64,000 bases of DNA, taken from Streptomyces sp. V3I7. Lineage in GTDB: Bacteria > Actinomycetota > Actinomycetes > Streptomycetales > Streptomycetaceae. Both the position numbers and the translations under genes were made by a program. Below, in pieces: positions 18,624 through 26,614 of the stretch; within the stretch, counting starts at the first letter, position 1; every line of letters starts with the position of its first letter. The DNA is taken from positions 3,327,001 through 3,391,000 of the forward strand of contig NZ_JAUSZK010000001.1 of NCBI RefSeq assembly GCF_030817495.1, read 5' to 3'. The notes beneath the pieces were generated by a model, which did no database searches, was not told where the DNA came from, and saw nothing but the letters and a program-made list of their open reading frames with translations.

Positions 18624-19961
18624 ATGCCCCAGGCTCCCGCGATACCCAGCGCCGCCCGTCGACGTCATGACCGAGAGATCATCGCGCTGGCCGTGCCGGC
18701 CTTCGGCGCACTCGTCGCCGAGCCCCTCTTCGTCATCGCGGACAGCGCGATCGTGGGCCACCTCGGCACCGCCCAGCTCGCCGGGCTCGGCGTGGCCTCG
18801 GCCCTCCTCACGACCGCCGTGAGCGTCTTCGTCTTCCTCGCGTATGCGACCACCGCGGCCGTCGCCCGACGCGTCGGTGCGAACGATCTCCAGTCCGCCA
18901 TCCGGCAGGGCATGGACGGCATCTGGCTCGCGCTGCTCCTCGGTGCCGCCGTCATCGCCGTCGTGCTGCCCCTGGCTCCCGCCCTGGTGGACCTCTTCGG
19001 CGCCTCGTCCACCGCGGCCCCGTACGCCACCACCTATCTGCGGATTTCCTCGCTCGGCATCCCCGCCATGCTGATGGTGCTCGCGGCCACCGGCGTCCTG
19101 CGCGGCCTTCAGGACACCCGGACCCCGCTCTACGTAGCGGTGGCGGGCTTCATCGCCAACGGCGCCCTGAACGCAGCGCTCGTCTACGGCGCCGGACTCG
19201 GCATCGCCGGTTCCGCCTGGGGCACCGTCATCGCCCAGTGCGGCATGGCGGCGATCTACCTCGCCGTGGTCGTCCGCGGCGCCCGCAGGCACGGCGCCTC
19301 CCTGCGACCCGACGCCGCCGGGATCCGGGCCTCCGTCCAGGCCGGCGTCCCGTTGCTCGTCCGTACGCTCTCGCTGCGGGCGATCCTCATGATCGCCACG
19401 GCTGTCGCCGCCCGCCTCGGCGACGCCGACATCGCGGCCCACCAGATCATCCTGTCCCTGTGGAGCCTGCTGGCCTTCGCCCTCGACGCCATCGCCATCG
19501 CAGGTCAGGCCATCATCGGGCGCTATCTCGGCGCCGACGACGCGGAGGGAGCCCGCGAGGCCTGCCGCCGCATGGTCCAGTGGGGCCTCGCAGCAGGAGT
19601 CGTCCTCGGGATGCTGGTAGTGGCCGCCCGGCCGCTCTTCCTGCCGGTGTTCACCAGCGACTCCATCGTGAAGGACGCGGCGCTGCCCGCCCTCGTCATG
19701 GTGGCGCTCTCCCAACCGATCTGCGGGGTGGTCTTCGTCCTGGACGGCATCCTGATGGGTGCCGGCGACGGGCCGTACCTGGCCTGGGCCATGGTCGCCA
19801 CCCTCGCGGTCTTCATCCCGGCGGCACTGCTGGTGCCCGTCCTGGGCGGCGGCCTCACCGCACTCTGGGCGGCGATGGTGCTGATGATGGCGGTCCGGAT
19901 GCTGACTCTCTGGCTGCGCACCCGCTCCGGACGGTGGATCGTCACCGGCGCGACCCGCTGA
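18624..19961 (+). CDS. MATE-family multidrug/metabolite efflux protein
   Basis: 445 residues from ATG 18624, with about 12 membrane spans in two related halves. DREIIALAVPAFGALVAEPLFVIADSAIVGHLGTAQLAGLG is split over the first spans. PLYVAVAGFIANGALNAALVYG and HQIILSLWSLLAFALDAIAIAGQAIIGRYLGA-type segments are diagnostic for the DinF-like subgroup. MATE proteins export organic cations using a proton or sodium gradient. It lies between dnaB (divergent) and rplI (convergent). Confidence 0.92.
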   Translation: MPQAPAIPSAARRRHDREIIALAVPAFGALVAEPLFVIADSAIVGHLGTAQLAGLGVASALLTTAVSVFVFLAYATTAAVARRVGANDLQSAIRQGMDGIWLALLLGAAVIAVVLPLAPALVDLFGASSTAAPYATTYLRISSLGIPAMLMVLAATGVLRGLQDTRTPLYVAVAGFIANGALNAALVYGAGLGIAGSAWGTVIAQCGMAAIYLAVVVRGARRHGASLRPDAAGIRASVQAGVPLLVRTLSLRAILMIATAVAARLGDADIAAHQIILSLWSLLAFALDAIAIAGQAIIGRYLGADDAEGAREACRRMVQWGLAAGVVLGMLVVAARPLFLPVFTSDSIVKDAALPALVMVALSQPICGVVFVLDGILMGAGDGPYLAWAMVATLAVFIPAALLVPVLGGGLTALWAAMVLMMAVRMLTLWLRTRSGRWIVTGATR

Positions 19962-19987
19962 CCCGTTCGGCTGCCTCAGCGCTGGCG

Positions 19988-20001
19988 GTTTCACGTGAAA
20001 C
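19988..20001. other. parS centromere site (perfect)
   Basis: A perfect GTTTCACGTGAAAC between the convergent MATE and rplI genes, 26 bp before a bidirectional terminator. Confidence 0.95.
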
Positions 20002-20026
20002 AGCCCCTGATCGTCTTCGGGCACGA

Positions 20027-20059
20027 AGAAGGGCCGTACCCACTGGGTACGGCCCTTCT
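20027..20059. terminator. Bidirectional terminator after rplI and the MATE gene
   Basis: A 15-bp perfect stem AGAAGGGCCGTACCC / GGGTACGGCCCTTCT with a three-base loop. It ends 28 bp from the rplI stop. Confidence 0.92.
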
Positions 20060-20087
20060 CTCAGCTCTTCAAGCCGAGCGCGGCGAT

Positions 20088-20534
20088 TCAGCCCGCGACG
20101 ACCTCGATGTTGACCTTGGCGGCAACCTCGGGGTGCAGACGCACGGACGTCTCGTGGGCGCCCAGGGTCTTGATCGGCGCACCGAGCTCGATGCGGCGCT
20201 TGTCGACCTCGGGGCCACCGGAAGCCTTGATCGCGGAAGCGACGTCGGCGGGGGTGACGGAACCGAAGAGACGACCGGCGTCGCCGGAGCGGACGGCCAG
20301 GCGGACCTTGACGCCCTCGAGCTGGGCCTTCACAGCGTTGGCCTGCTCGATGGTCTGGATCTCGTGGATCTTGCGGGCGCGGCGGATCTGCTCGACGTCC
20401 TTCTCGCCACCCTTGGTCCAGCGGATAGCGAACTTCCGCGGGATCAGGTAATTGCGAGCGTAACCGTCCTTGACGTCGACGACGTCGCCGGCGGCGCCGA
20501 GGCCAGAGACCTCGTGGGTGAGGATGATCTTCAT
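20088..20534 (-). CDS. rplI: 50S ribosomal protein L9
   Basis: 148 residues, full length for L9. It begins [32 protein letters not shown], here split by the connecting helix. The C-terminal domain contains [15 protein letters not shown] and ends KVNIEVVAG. It binds 23S rRNA near the L1 stalk base. It is the last gene of the rpsF-ssb-rpsR-rplI operon, 18 bp after rpsR, and is followed by parS and a strong terminator. Confidence 0.98.
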   Translation of the reverse strand: MKIILTHEVSGLGAAGDVVDVKDGYARNYLIPRKFAIRWTKGGEKDVEQIRRARKIHEIQTIEQANAVKAQLEGVKVRLAVRSGDAGRLFGSVTPADVASAIKASGGPEVDKRRIELGAPIKTLGAHETSVRLHPEVAAKVNIEVVAG

Positions 20535-20552
20535 GTTTCGGTCACCCTTCCC

Positions 20553-20789
20553 TTATCGCGCGGTGGACGTGTAGGGCAGCAGCGCCATCTCACGGCTGTT
20601 CTTCACGGCCGTGGCGACGTCACGCTGGTGCTGCGTGCAGTTGCCGGTCACGCGGCGGGCACGGATCTTGCCGCGGTCGGAAATGAACTTCCGCAGCATG
20701 TTCGTGTCCTTGTAGTCCACGTACGTGACCTTGTCCTTGCAGAAAGCGCAGACCTTCTTCTTCGGCTTGCGCACAGGCGGCTTCGCCAT
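20553..20789 (-). CDS. rpsR: 30S ribosomal protein S18
   Basis: 78 residues: [19 protein letters not shown] with a CxxC pair, then [20 protein letters not shown] and [20 protein letters not shown]. The cysteine pair marks the zinc-ribbon (C+) type of S18, which actinomycetes may carry alongside a zinc-free paralogue elsewhere. It binds 16S rRNA next to S6, whose gene is two positions upstream. Confidence 0.98.
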   Translation of the reverse strand: MAKPPVRKPKKKVCAFCKDKVTYVDYKDTNMLRKFISDRGKIRARRVTGNCTQHQRDVATAVKNSREMALLPYTSTAR

Positions 20790-20871
20790 GGTGTATCTCC
20801 TGTGTGATCAAGAAGTTTGGGTAACGACCCGCCCTTGACCCGGCCGGTCCCGGAGGACCTGACACAAAGAT

Positions 20872-21447
20872 CTAGAAGGGGGGCTCGTCCGAGTAGCCGC
20901 CACCGCCGCCAGAGCCTCCGCCCCAGCCGCCGCCACCCTGGTTGCCACCGGACGGACCGGAAGCCCACGGGTCGTCGGCCGGAGCGCTGCCACTCTGCTG
21001 CTGGCCGCCGCCGGGGCCACCGCCCCAGCCGCTGCCACCCTGCTGGTTGCCACCGCCGCCGTAACCGCCCTGGCCACCGCGACCGCTGGTCTTGGTGACC
21101 TTGGCCGTGGCGTTGCGCAGGCTGGGGCCGACTTCCTCGACATCCAGCTCGTAGACCGTGCGCTTGACGCCCTCACGGTCCTCGTAGGACCGCTGCTTCA
21201 ACCGGCCCTGCACGACGACGCGCATGCCCTTCTGAAGCGACTCGGCGACGTTCTCCGCCGCCTGACGCCAGACCGAGCAGGTCAGGAACAGGCTCTCGCC
21301 GTCCTTCCACTCGTTCGTCTGGCGGTCGAAGGTGCGGGGAGTGGACGCGATGCGGAACTTCGCGACCGCCGCACCGGACGGGGTGAAGCGCAGCTCGGGG
21401 TCGTCGACAAGATTGCCGACGACCGTGATGACGGTCTCGCCTGCCAT
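20872..21447 (-). CDS. ssb: Single-stranded DNA-binding protein
   Basis: 191 residues: an OB-fold domain ([20 protein letters not shown] to [19 protein letters not shown]), then a Gly/Gln/Ser-rich linker ([18 protein letters not shown] and repeats). The acidic protein-interaction tip is YSDEPPF. The Gly-rich linker is a feature of actinobacterial SSB-A proteins. It coats single-stranded DNA and recruits replication and repair enzymes through its tip. It lies between rpsF and rpsR in the usual ribosomal operon. Confidence 0.98.
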   Translation of the reverse strand: MAGETVITVVGNLVDDPELRFTPSGAAVAKFRIASTPRTFDRQTNEWKDGESLFLTCSVWRQAAENVAESLQKGMRVVVQGRLKQRSYEDREGVKRTVYELDVEEVGPSLRNATAKVTKTSGRGGQGGYGGGGNQQGGSGWGGGPGGGQQQSGSAPADDPWASGPSGGNQGGGGWGGGSGGGGGYSDEPPF

Positions 21448-21520
21448 GGGGGAACCTCTCGGCGGGTTTGCTCTGGCTGCTTGGTTGCTACTCGAATCCC
21501 GAGATCAGCTGAGCGAGAGC

Positions 21521-21811
21521 TCAGTGGGTCTCGGGGCGGAGGACCTTGGTCCGGAGGACCGACTCGTTCAGGTTCATCTGGCGGTCGAGCTCCTTGACGA
21601 CCGCAGGCTCGGCCTGCAGGTCGATGACCGAGTAGACGCCCTCGGGCTTCTTCTTGATCTCGTACGCGAGACGACGACGGCCCCAGGTGTCGACCTTCTC
21701 CACCTTGCCGCCGCCATCACGGACGACAGACAGGAAGTTCTCGATCAGCGGGGAGACAGCGCGCTCCTCGAGATCGGGGTCGAGGATGACCATCACCTCG
21801 TAGTGACGCAT
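21521..21811 (-). CDS. rpsF: 30S ribosomal protein S6
   Basis: 96 residues from ATG 21811 ([19 protein letters not shown]), chosen over an upstream in-frame start because AAAGGAGGTGGG stands at ideal spacing. It contains [21 protein letters not shown] and ends [15 protein letters not shown]. It pairs with S18 on 16S rRNA and begins the rpsF-ssb-rpsR-rplI operon. The promoter should lie in the 261-bp gap to the divergent gene at 22073. Confidence 0.98.
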   Translation of the reverse strand: MRHYEVMVILDPDLEERAVSPLIENFLSVVRDGGGKVEKVDTWGRRRLAYEIKKKPEGVYSVIDLQAEPAVVKELDRQMNLNESVLRTKVLRPETH

Positions 21812-22072
21812 GTGGAACCCACCTCCTTTGGACTCAGCGGCCACGGTCGTTCCGTGGCAGGAGGGTTGTTATGCGTGGGCAACGGTATCGGCCGCCACTG
21901 ACAATCGGGCCCCTCAGGGACCACGCCAGGACATGGACAGACACCGGTGCAGACGGTACAGACTACCCGCACACCGGCTTCCTGTTGAAATCCGGCCGGG
22001 GGGCCCGCCAATCTGTATACGTCGGGTGTGTACGGCGCTACGATGCGCCGCCTTTTCCGCAGGAGGTGCCCT

Positions 22073-22390
22073 ATGGCACAGGCATTGCGACCCAACATCG
22101 CCGGATCCCTCTTCGCCACGGACGGCAGGCCCCATCCGCTCCAGGACGGTCTGACCGTGGTGACGCTGGTGCTCGGGCTGACGGCCTTCATCGCGTCCTT
22201 CTTCGACAGCATGCACCTGCTCAGCTCCTGGACCGGCCTCGTGGGCATCATCATGGGGGCGTACGGGCAGTGGATCTCGGTGACCACGCGCGAGCGCTTC
22301 GGTCTGATCGTGGGTCTCGGTGCCGCCGGGCTCGGCTTCTTCCTCGGCATGGCACACGGGGGTCTCTTCGGCGGCCTCATCGGCAGCTGA
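22073..22390 (+). CDS. Conserved hypothetical membrane protein, 105 aa
   Basis: Starts at ATG 22073 after AGGAGGTGCCCT. MAQALRPNIAGSLFATDGRP is followed by three hydrophobic spans (LTVVTLVLGLTAFIASFF; SSWTGLVGIIMGAYGQWI; LIVGLGAAGLGFFLGMAHGG) and a short Gly-rich end. I do not recognise a named domain. It stands alone between the ribosomal operon and femX. A longer upstream start lacks a ribosome site. Confidence 0.8.
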   Translation: MAQALRPNIAGSLFATDGRPHPLQDGLTVVTLVLGLTAFIASFFDSMHLLSSWTGLVGIIMGAYGQWISVTTRERFGLIVGLGAAGLGFFLGMAHGGLFGGLIGS

Positions 22391-22607
22391 ACCCGCGGCG
22401 GGGCCGGGCATATGCGGCCGGCGGGCGCTCGGGGTGGCACGCGTCCGGGTATCTTCACGGACCACCACAAAGCGCCCCCAGCCGCCATGCGCCGCGTCCG
22501 AACGTGGCCATCTGCCCAGTCGGGGCGCCCGTAAGGCGCAGTAGGCTTCGCGCGAGAGCCGGAGCCCCTGTACCCATGGGGACACACCAGCCCGAGGAGC
22601 GCCCCGA

Positions 22608-23729
22608 ATGAGCCTGACCCTGAGGACCATCAGCCGCGAGCAGCATCTGGCATATATCCAGAGCCTGCCGTCGGCGAGCCACATGCAGGTCCCGGCATGG
22701 GCAGACGTCAAGGCGGAGTGGCGCTCCGAGAGCCTCGGCTGGTTCGACGAGCGGACCGGCGAGCTCGTCGGCGCGGGCCTGGTGCTCTACCGCCAGCTGC
22801 CCAAGCTCAAGCGCTACCTCGCCTACCTCCCCGAGGGCCCGGTCATCAACTGGTTCGCGCCGAACCTCGACGACTGGCTCCAGCCGATGCTCGCGCACCT
22901 CAAGCAGCAGGGCGCCTTCTCCGTGAAGATGGGCCCGCCGGTGATCATCCGGCGCTGGAACGCCACCTCTATCAAGCAGGGCATCCAGGACCCGGATGTC
23001 AAGCGTCTGCGCGACATCGAGGCCGACTTCATCGAGCCGCGCGCCTTCGAGGTCGCCGACAAGCTGCGCCGCATGGGCTGGCAGCAGGGTGAGGACGGCG
23101 GCGCCGGCTTCGGCGACGTCCAGCCCCGCTACGTCTTCCAGGTGCCGCTGGCGAACCGCTCCCTGGAAGAGGTGCACAAGAACTTCAACCAGCTGTGGCG
23201 CCGCAACATCAAGAAGGCCGAGAAGGCCGGCGTCGAGGTCGTCCAGGGCGGCTACGAGGACCTCGAGGAATGGCAGCGGCTGTACGAGATCACCGCCGTG
23301 CGCGACCACTTCCGGCCGCGCCCGCTGTCGTACTTCCAGCGGATGTGGACGGCCCTCAACAGCGAGGACCCCAACCGCATGCGGCTGTACTTCGCGCAGC
23401 ACAACGGCGTGAACCTGTCCGCGGCGACGATGCTGATCGTGGGCGGCCACGTCTGGTACTCCTACGGCGCCTCCGACAACATCGGCCGTGAGGTCCGGCC
23501 CTCGAACGCGATGCAGTGGCGGATGCTGCGCGACGCCTACGCGCTCGGCGCCACCGTCTACGACCTGCGCGGCATCTCCGACTCGCTCGACGAGACCGAC
23601 CACCTCTTCGGCCTGATCCAGTTCAAGGTCGGCACGGGTGGCGAGGCCGCCGAGTACCTCGGCGAGTGGGACTTCCCCCTCAACAAGCTGCTCCACAAGG
23701 CGCTCGACATCTACATGTCGCGTCGCTGA
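22608..23729 (+). CDS. femX: FemX-type peptidoglycan interpeptide-bridge aminoacyltransferase
   Basis: 373 residues of the FemABX/GNAT-like family: LAYIQSLPSASHMQVPAWADVK, then WFDERTGELVGAGLVLYRQL, FNQLWRRNIKKAEKAGVEV (tRNA/substrate platform), RLYEITAVRDHFRPRPLSYF and a C-terminal YDLRGISDSLDETDHLFGL with QFKVGTGGEAAEYLG. Streptomyces FemX adds the glycine that forms the first cross-bridge residue on lipid II, using glycyl-tRNA (established for the S. coelicolor protein). It is followed 74 bp later by the alanine-racemase-like gene. Confidence 0.9.
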   Translation: MSLTLRTISREQHLAYIQSLPSASHMQVPAWADVKAEWRSESLGWFDERTGELVGAGLVLYRQLPKLKRYLAYLPEGPVINWFAPNLDDWLQPMLAHLKQQGAFSVKMGPPVIIRRWNATSIKQGIQDPDVKRLRDIEADFIEPRAFEVADKLRRMGWQQGEDGGAGFGDVQPRYVFQVPLANRSLEEVHKNFNQLWRRNIKKAEKAGVEVVQGGYEDLEEWQRLYEITAVRDHFRPRPLSYFQRMWTALNSEDPNRMRLYFAQHNGVNLSAATMLIVGGHVWYSYGASDNIGREVRPSNAMQWRMLRDAYALGATVYDLRGISDSLDETDHLFGLIQFKVGTGGEAAEYLGEWDFPLNKLLHKALDIYMSRR

Positions 23730-23803
23730 CCTCGGGCCATTTGGTTCCATAGCTTCCACACCTCAGATACACCGCAGCCACGAGAAAGGTTCCGGGTCCG
23801 GCC

Positions 23804-24835
23804 ATGGCGCTCACGCTCTACGTCGACACCGCGCGCTGGCGGGCGCACCACAAGCACGTGCAGGAGCAGTTCCCGGGACTCGTCCCGGTCTGCAAGGGCA
23901 ACGGCTACGGCTTCGGGCACGAACGCCTGGCGGAGGAGGCCACCCGACTGGGCTCGGACATCCTCGCCGTCGGCACGACCTACGAGGCCGCGCGGATCAA
24001 GGACTGGTTCAGCGGTGACCTGGTGGTGCTGACGCCGTACCGGCGCGGCGAGGAGCCCGTGCCGCTGCCCGACCGGGTCATCCGGTCGGTGTCGTCCATC
24101 GACGGCGTGTACGGCCTCGTCGGTGCCCGTGTGGTCATCGAGGTGATGTCCTCGATGAAGCGGCACGGCATCAGCGAGCAGGACCTCCCGCAGCTGCACG
24201 CCGCGATCGAGAACGTCCGGCTGGAGGGCTTCGCCATCCATCTGCCGCTGGACCGCACCGACGGCTCGGACGCCGTCGAGGAGGTCATCGGCTGGATGGA
24301 CCGGCTGCGCGCGGCCCGGCTGCCGCTGCACACGCTGTTCGTCAGCCACCTCAAGGCCGACGAACTCGCCCGGCTCCAGCAGCAGTTCCCGCAGACCCGC
24401 TTCCGCGCCCGTATCGGCACGCGGCTGTGGCTGGGGGACCACGATGCCACCGAGTACCGCGGCGCGGTCCTGGACGTCACGCACGTCGCCAAGGGCGACC
24501 GCTTCGGCTACCGCCAGCAGAAGGCCGCCTCCGACGGCTTCCTGGTGGTCGTGGCGGGCGGTACGTCGCACGGTGTGGGCCTGGAGGCCCCGAAGGCGCT
24601 GCACGGTGTCATGCCGCGCGCCAAGGGCGTCGCACGGGCCGGTCTTGCCACGGTCAACCGGAACCTCGCCCCCTTCGTCTGGGCCGGCAAGCAGCGCTGG
24701 TTCGCGGAGCCGCCGCACATGCAGGTGTCCATCCTGTTCGTGCCCTCGGACGCGCCCGAGCCGAAGGTCGGCGATGAGCTGGTGGCCCATCTGCGACACA
24801 CCACCACGCAGTTCGACCGCATCATGGATCGCTGA
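23804..24835 (+). CDS. Alanine racemase-like PLP protein
   Basis: 343 residues with a fold-III TIM barrel. The PLP lysine lies in PVCKGNGYGFGHERLAEE (Lys31), matching the VKANAYGHG motif of Alr. The barrel continues with SSIDGVYGLVGARVVIEVMSS and RLEGFAIHLPLDRTD-like strands. The C-terminal half is shorter and more divergent than in Alr; the usual GRVCMDQ segment with its neighbouring catalytic Tyr is not seen. Racemase activity is therefore uncertain. Its place after femX suggests a role in cell-wall amino acid supply or modification. Its stop begins an 8-bp repeat and a terminator follows. Confidence 0.78.
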   Translation: MALTLYVDTARWRAHHKHVQEQFPGLVPVCKGNGYGFGHERLAEEATRLGSDILAVGTTYEAARIKDWFSGDLVVLTPYRRGEEPVPLPDRVIRSVSSIDGVYGLVGARVVIEVMSSMKRHGISEQDLPQLHAAIENVRLEGFAIHLPLDRTDGSDAVEEVIGWMDRLRAARLPLHTLFVSHLKADELARLQQQFPQTRFRARIGTRLWLGDHDATEYRGAVLDVTHVAKGDRFGYRQQKAASDGFLVVVAGGTSHGVGLEAPKALHGVMPRAKGVARAGLATVNRNLAPFVWAGKQRWFAEPPHMQVSILFVPSDAPEPKVGDELVAHLRHTTTQFDRIMDR

Positions 24836-24864
24836 GCACCTGAGCATCTGAGCACTTGAGCAGC
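24833..24864 (+). repeat. Four tandem TGAGCANN units giving stops in all frames
   Basis: TGAGCACC, TGAGCATC, TGAGCACT and TGAGCAGC follow each other without a gap. The first TGA is the stop codon of the racemase-like gene. Because the unit is 8 bp, the next copies put TGA in the two other frames. Confidence 0.7.
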
Positions 24865-24866
24865 CG

Positions 24867-24902
24867 AAAGGCCGTACACGGACCGGTCCGTGTACGGCCT
24901 TT
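24867..24902 (+). terminator. Hairpin terminator after the racemase-like gene
   Basis: A 17-bp complementary stem AAAGGCCGTACACGGAC / GTCCGTGTACGGCCTTT, followed by TTTT-rich sequence. It ends about 50 bp from the stop of the convergent GT87 gene and can serve both. Confidence 0.92.
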
Positions 24903-24952
24903 TCCATGGCCTGCACGAAGTCAGCCGGGCAGCCTCCGCACCTACCGTTCGC

Positions 24953-26485
24953 TCAGAGCGAACCGCCCGTCGGGGTTTCCGCGGAGGGCACCATGGGGGC
25001 CGCCGCGTCCCGGCTTCTCCACTCCACCTGAGGACCGTCGAAGTGGGCGGCGTGCCGCGGCGGATGGCCGGACGTCCCCAGCACGAAGACGTCCTCCGCA
25101 CCGTCGAGAACCCCACCCGCGGGATCGTCCGCTCCGTTCCGGCGCACCACGTCCCGCTCCGGCATGAGGATGTCGCGGACGACCACGGCGCACAGGTACA
25201 GCGTGCCCAACAGGTGCAGCAGGATCGCCCAGTGGTAGCCGTGGGCGGGCAGTCCCTTGTGCGCGTCGCCGCTCGTCGTGTACGCGAGGTACATCCAGAT
25301 CCCCAGGAAGTACGCCACCTCGCACGCCTGCCAGATCAGGAAGTCCCGCCACTTCGGCCGGGCCAGCACGGCCAGCGGGATCAGCCACAGGACGTACTGC
25401 GGTGAGTAGACCTTGTTCGTGACGACGAAGGCCGCCACGATCAGGAAGGCGAGCTGGGCGAAGCGCGGCCGGCGCGGAGCGGTGAAGGTGAGCGCCGCGA
25501 TGCCCGCGCTGCACAGCACCATCAGCAGCGTGGCCAGCATGTTGACCGTGTCGGTGGTGAGCGGGTGGCTCGAGTTCTGGGCCCAGATCAGCCAGAAGGA
25601 ACCGAAGTCCACGCCCCGCTCCTGACTGAACGTGTAGAACTTCGACCAGCCGTCGAAGGCGAAGAGCATCACCGGCAGGTTCACGACGAGCCAGGCGACC
25701 ACCGCACCCCCGAGGGCCTTGCCGAAGTCGCGCCACTTGCCCGCGCGCCAGCACAGGACGAGCAGCGGTCCGAGCAGCAGCACGGGATAGAGCTTGGCGG
25801 CCGTGGCGAGCCCCAGCAGGGCACCGAAGGCGAGCGCACGGCCGCGCGCCCACATCAGCATCGCCGCGGCCGTCAGAGCGACTGCCAGCAGGTCCCAGTT
25901 GATGGTGGCGGTCAGCGCGAAGGCCGGGGCCAGGGCGACCAGCAGTCCGTCCCAGGGTCGCCGGGCGTTCGTACGGGACACGCAGACGGCGATGACGGCA
26001 GCGCACACCATCAGCATCCCGGCGTTGACGAACCAGTACCACTGCTCCTGGTGCTGGATGGTGCCGCTGCTGGGCGTGAGCCATGAGGCCACCTCCATGA
26101 ACACACCGGTCAGCACCGGGTATTCGAGGTAGTCCATGTCGCCGGGGAGCCTGTCGAAGTACGGAACGAGCCCGTCGGCGAATCCACGCCCCTGGTAGAG
26201 GTGCGGGATGTCCGAGTAGCACGCGTGCGTGTACTGCGAACTGGCACCGAAGAACCAGGCGCCGTCGTAGCAGGGCACCTTCTGGATCAGACCGAGAGCG
26301 AACATGCCGATCGCCACGAGCGCGACGATCCGTACGGGCGTCCACCAGGACGTCCCGAGCAGGGCACGCCGACCGATGGGGCCGCCGATCAGCTCACTGG
26401 CGGCCGCGGCGACCTCGTCCTCGCGGGTCGGCCGCACCGACTCCGGCTCGTGCACGCCCGCGGGCGTCGTTTCTGCACTGGGCAT
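24953..26485 (-). CDS. GT87-like GT-C membrane glycosyltransferase
   Basis: 510 residues from ATG 26485, with roughly 10-12 membrane spans. The first extracytoplasmic loop after PVRIVALVAIGMFALGLI carries YFDRLPGDMDYLEYPVLTGV, whose acidic residues fit the catalytic loop of polyprenyl-phosphate-dependent GT-C enzymes. FALTATINWDLLAVALTAAAM, ATAAKLYPVLLLGPLLVL and SPQYVLWLIPLAVL are typical of the GT87 family of mannosyl- and arabinosyl-type transferases. The acceptor is unknown. It lies after the class A PBP on the same strand but is separated from it by a terminator and a parS site. Confidence 0.83.
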   Translation of the reverse strand: MPSAETTPAGVHEPESVRPTREDEVAAAASELIGGPIGRRALLGTSWWTPVRIVALVAIGMFALGLIQKVPCYDGAWFFGASSQYTHACYSDIPHLYQGRGFADGLVPYFDRLPGDMDYLEYPVLTGVFMEVASWLTPSSGTIQHQEQWYWFVNAGMLMVCAAVIAVCVSRTNARRPWDGLLVALAPAFALTATINWDLLAVALTAAAMLMWARGRALAFGALLGLATAAKLYPVLLLGPLLVLCWRAGKWRDFGKALGGAVVAWLVVNLPVMLFAFDGWSKFYTFSQERGVDFGSFWLIWAQNSSHPLTTDTVNMLATLLMVLCSAGIAALTFTAPRRPRFAQLAFLIVAAFVVTNKVYSPQYVLWLIPLAVLARPKWRDFLIWQACEVAYFLGIWMYLAYTTSGDAHKGLPAHGYHWAILLHLLGTLYLCAVVVRDILMPERDVVRRNGADDPAGGVLDGAEDVFVLGTSGHPPRHAAHFDGPQVEWRSRDAAAPMVPSAETPTGGSL

Positions 26486-26523
26486 GGGGCACATCCTGCC
26501 GTACCCGACCCCGGACATGCCGA

Positions 26524-26554
26524 GGGCCGCCGCACCTCGCAGGTGCGGCGGCCC
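26524..26554 (-). terminator. Hairpin terminator after the PBP gene
   Basis: A 14-bp perfect stem GGGCCGCCGCACCT / AGGTGCGGCGGCCC with a CGC loop. It lies 60-90 bp past the PBP stop, right next to parS. Confidence 0.88.
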
Positions 26555-26556
26555 AT

Positions 26557-26570
26557 GTTTCACGTGAAAC
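26557..26570. other. parS centromere site (perfect)
   Basis: A perfect GTTTCACGTGAAAC between the PBP gene and the GT87 gene, two bases from the terminator stem. Confidence 0.95.
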
Positions 26571-26614
26571 ACCCTCGACGGTCGATATGACCGCCAACCG
26601 GGCGGACGTCGGCG

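Noticed and set aside
26486..26572. Upstream start MFHVKH for the GT87 gene
   Set aside because: MFHVKH is simply the translation of parS with its flanking AT; the same artefact appears at several parS sites.
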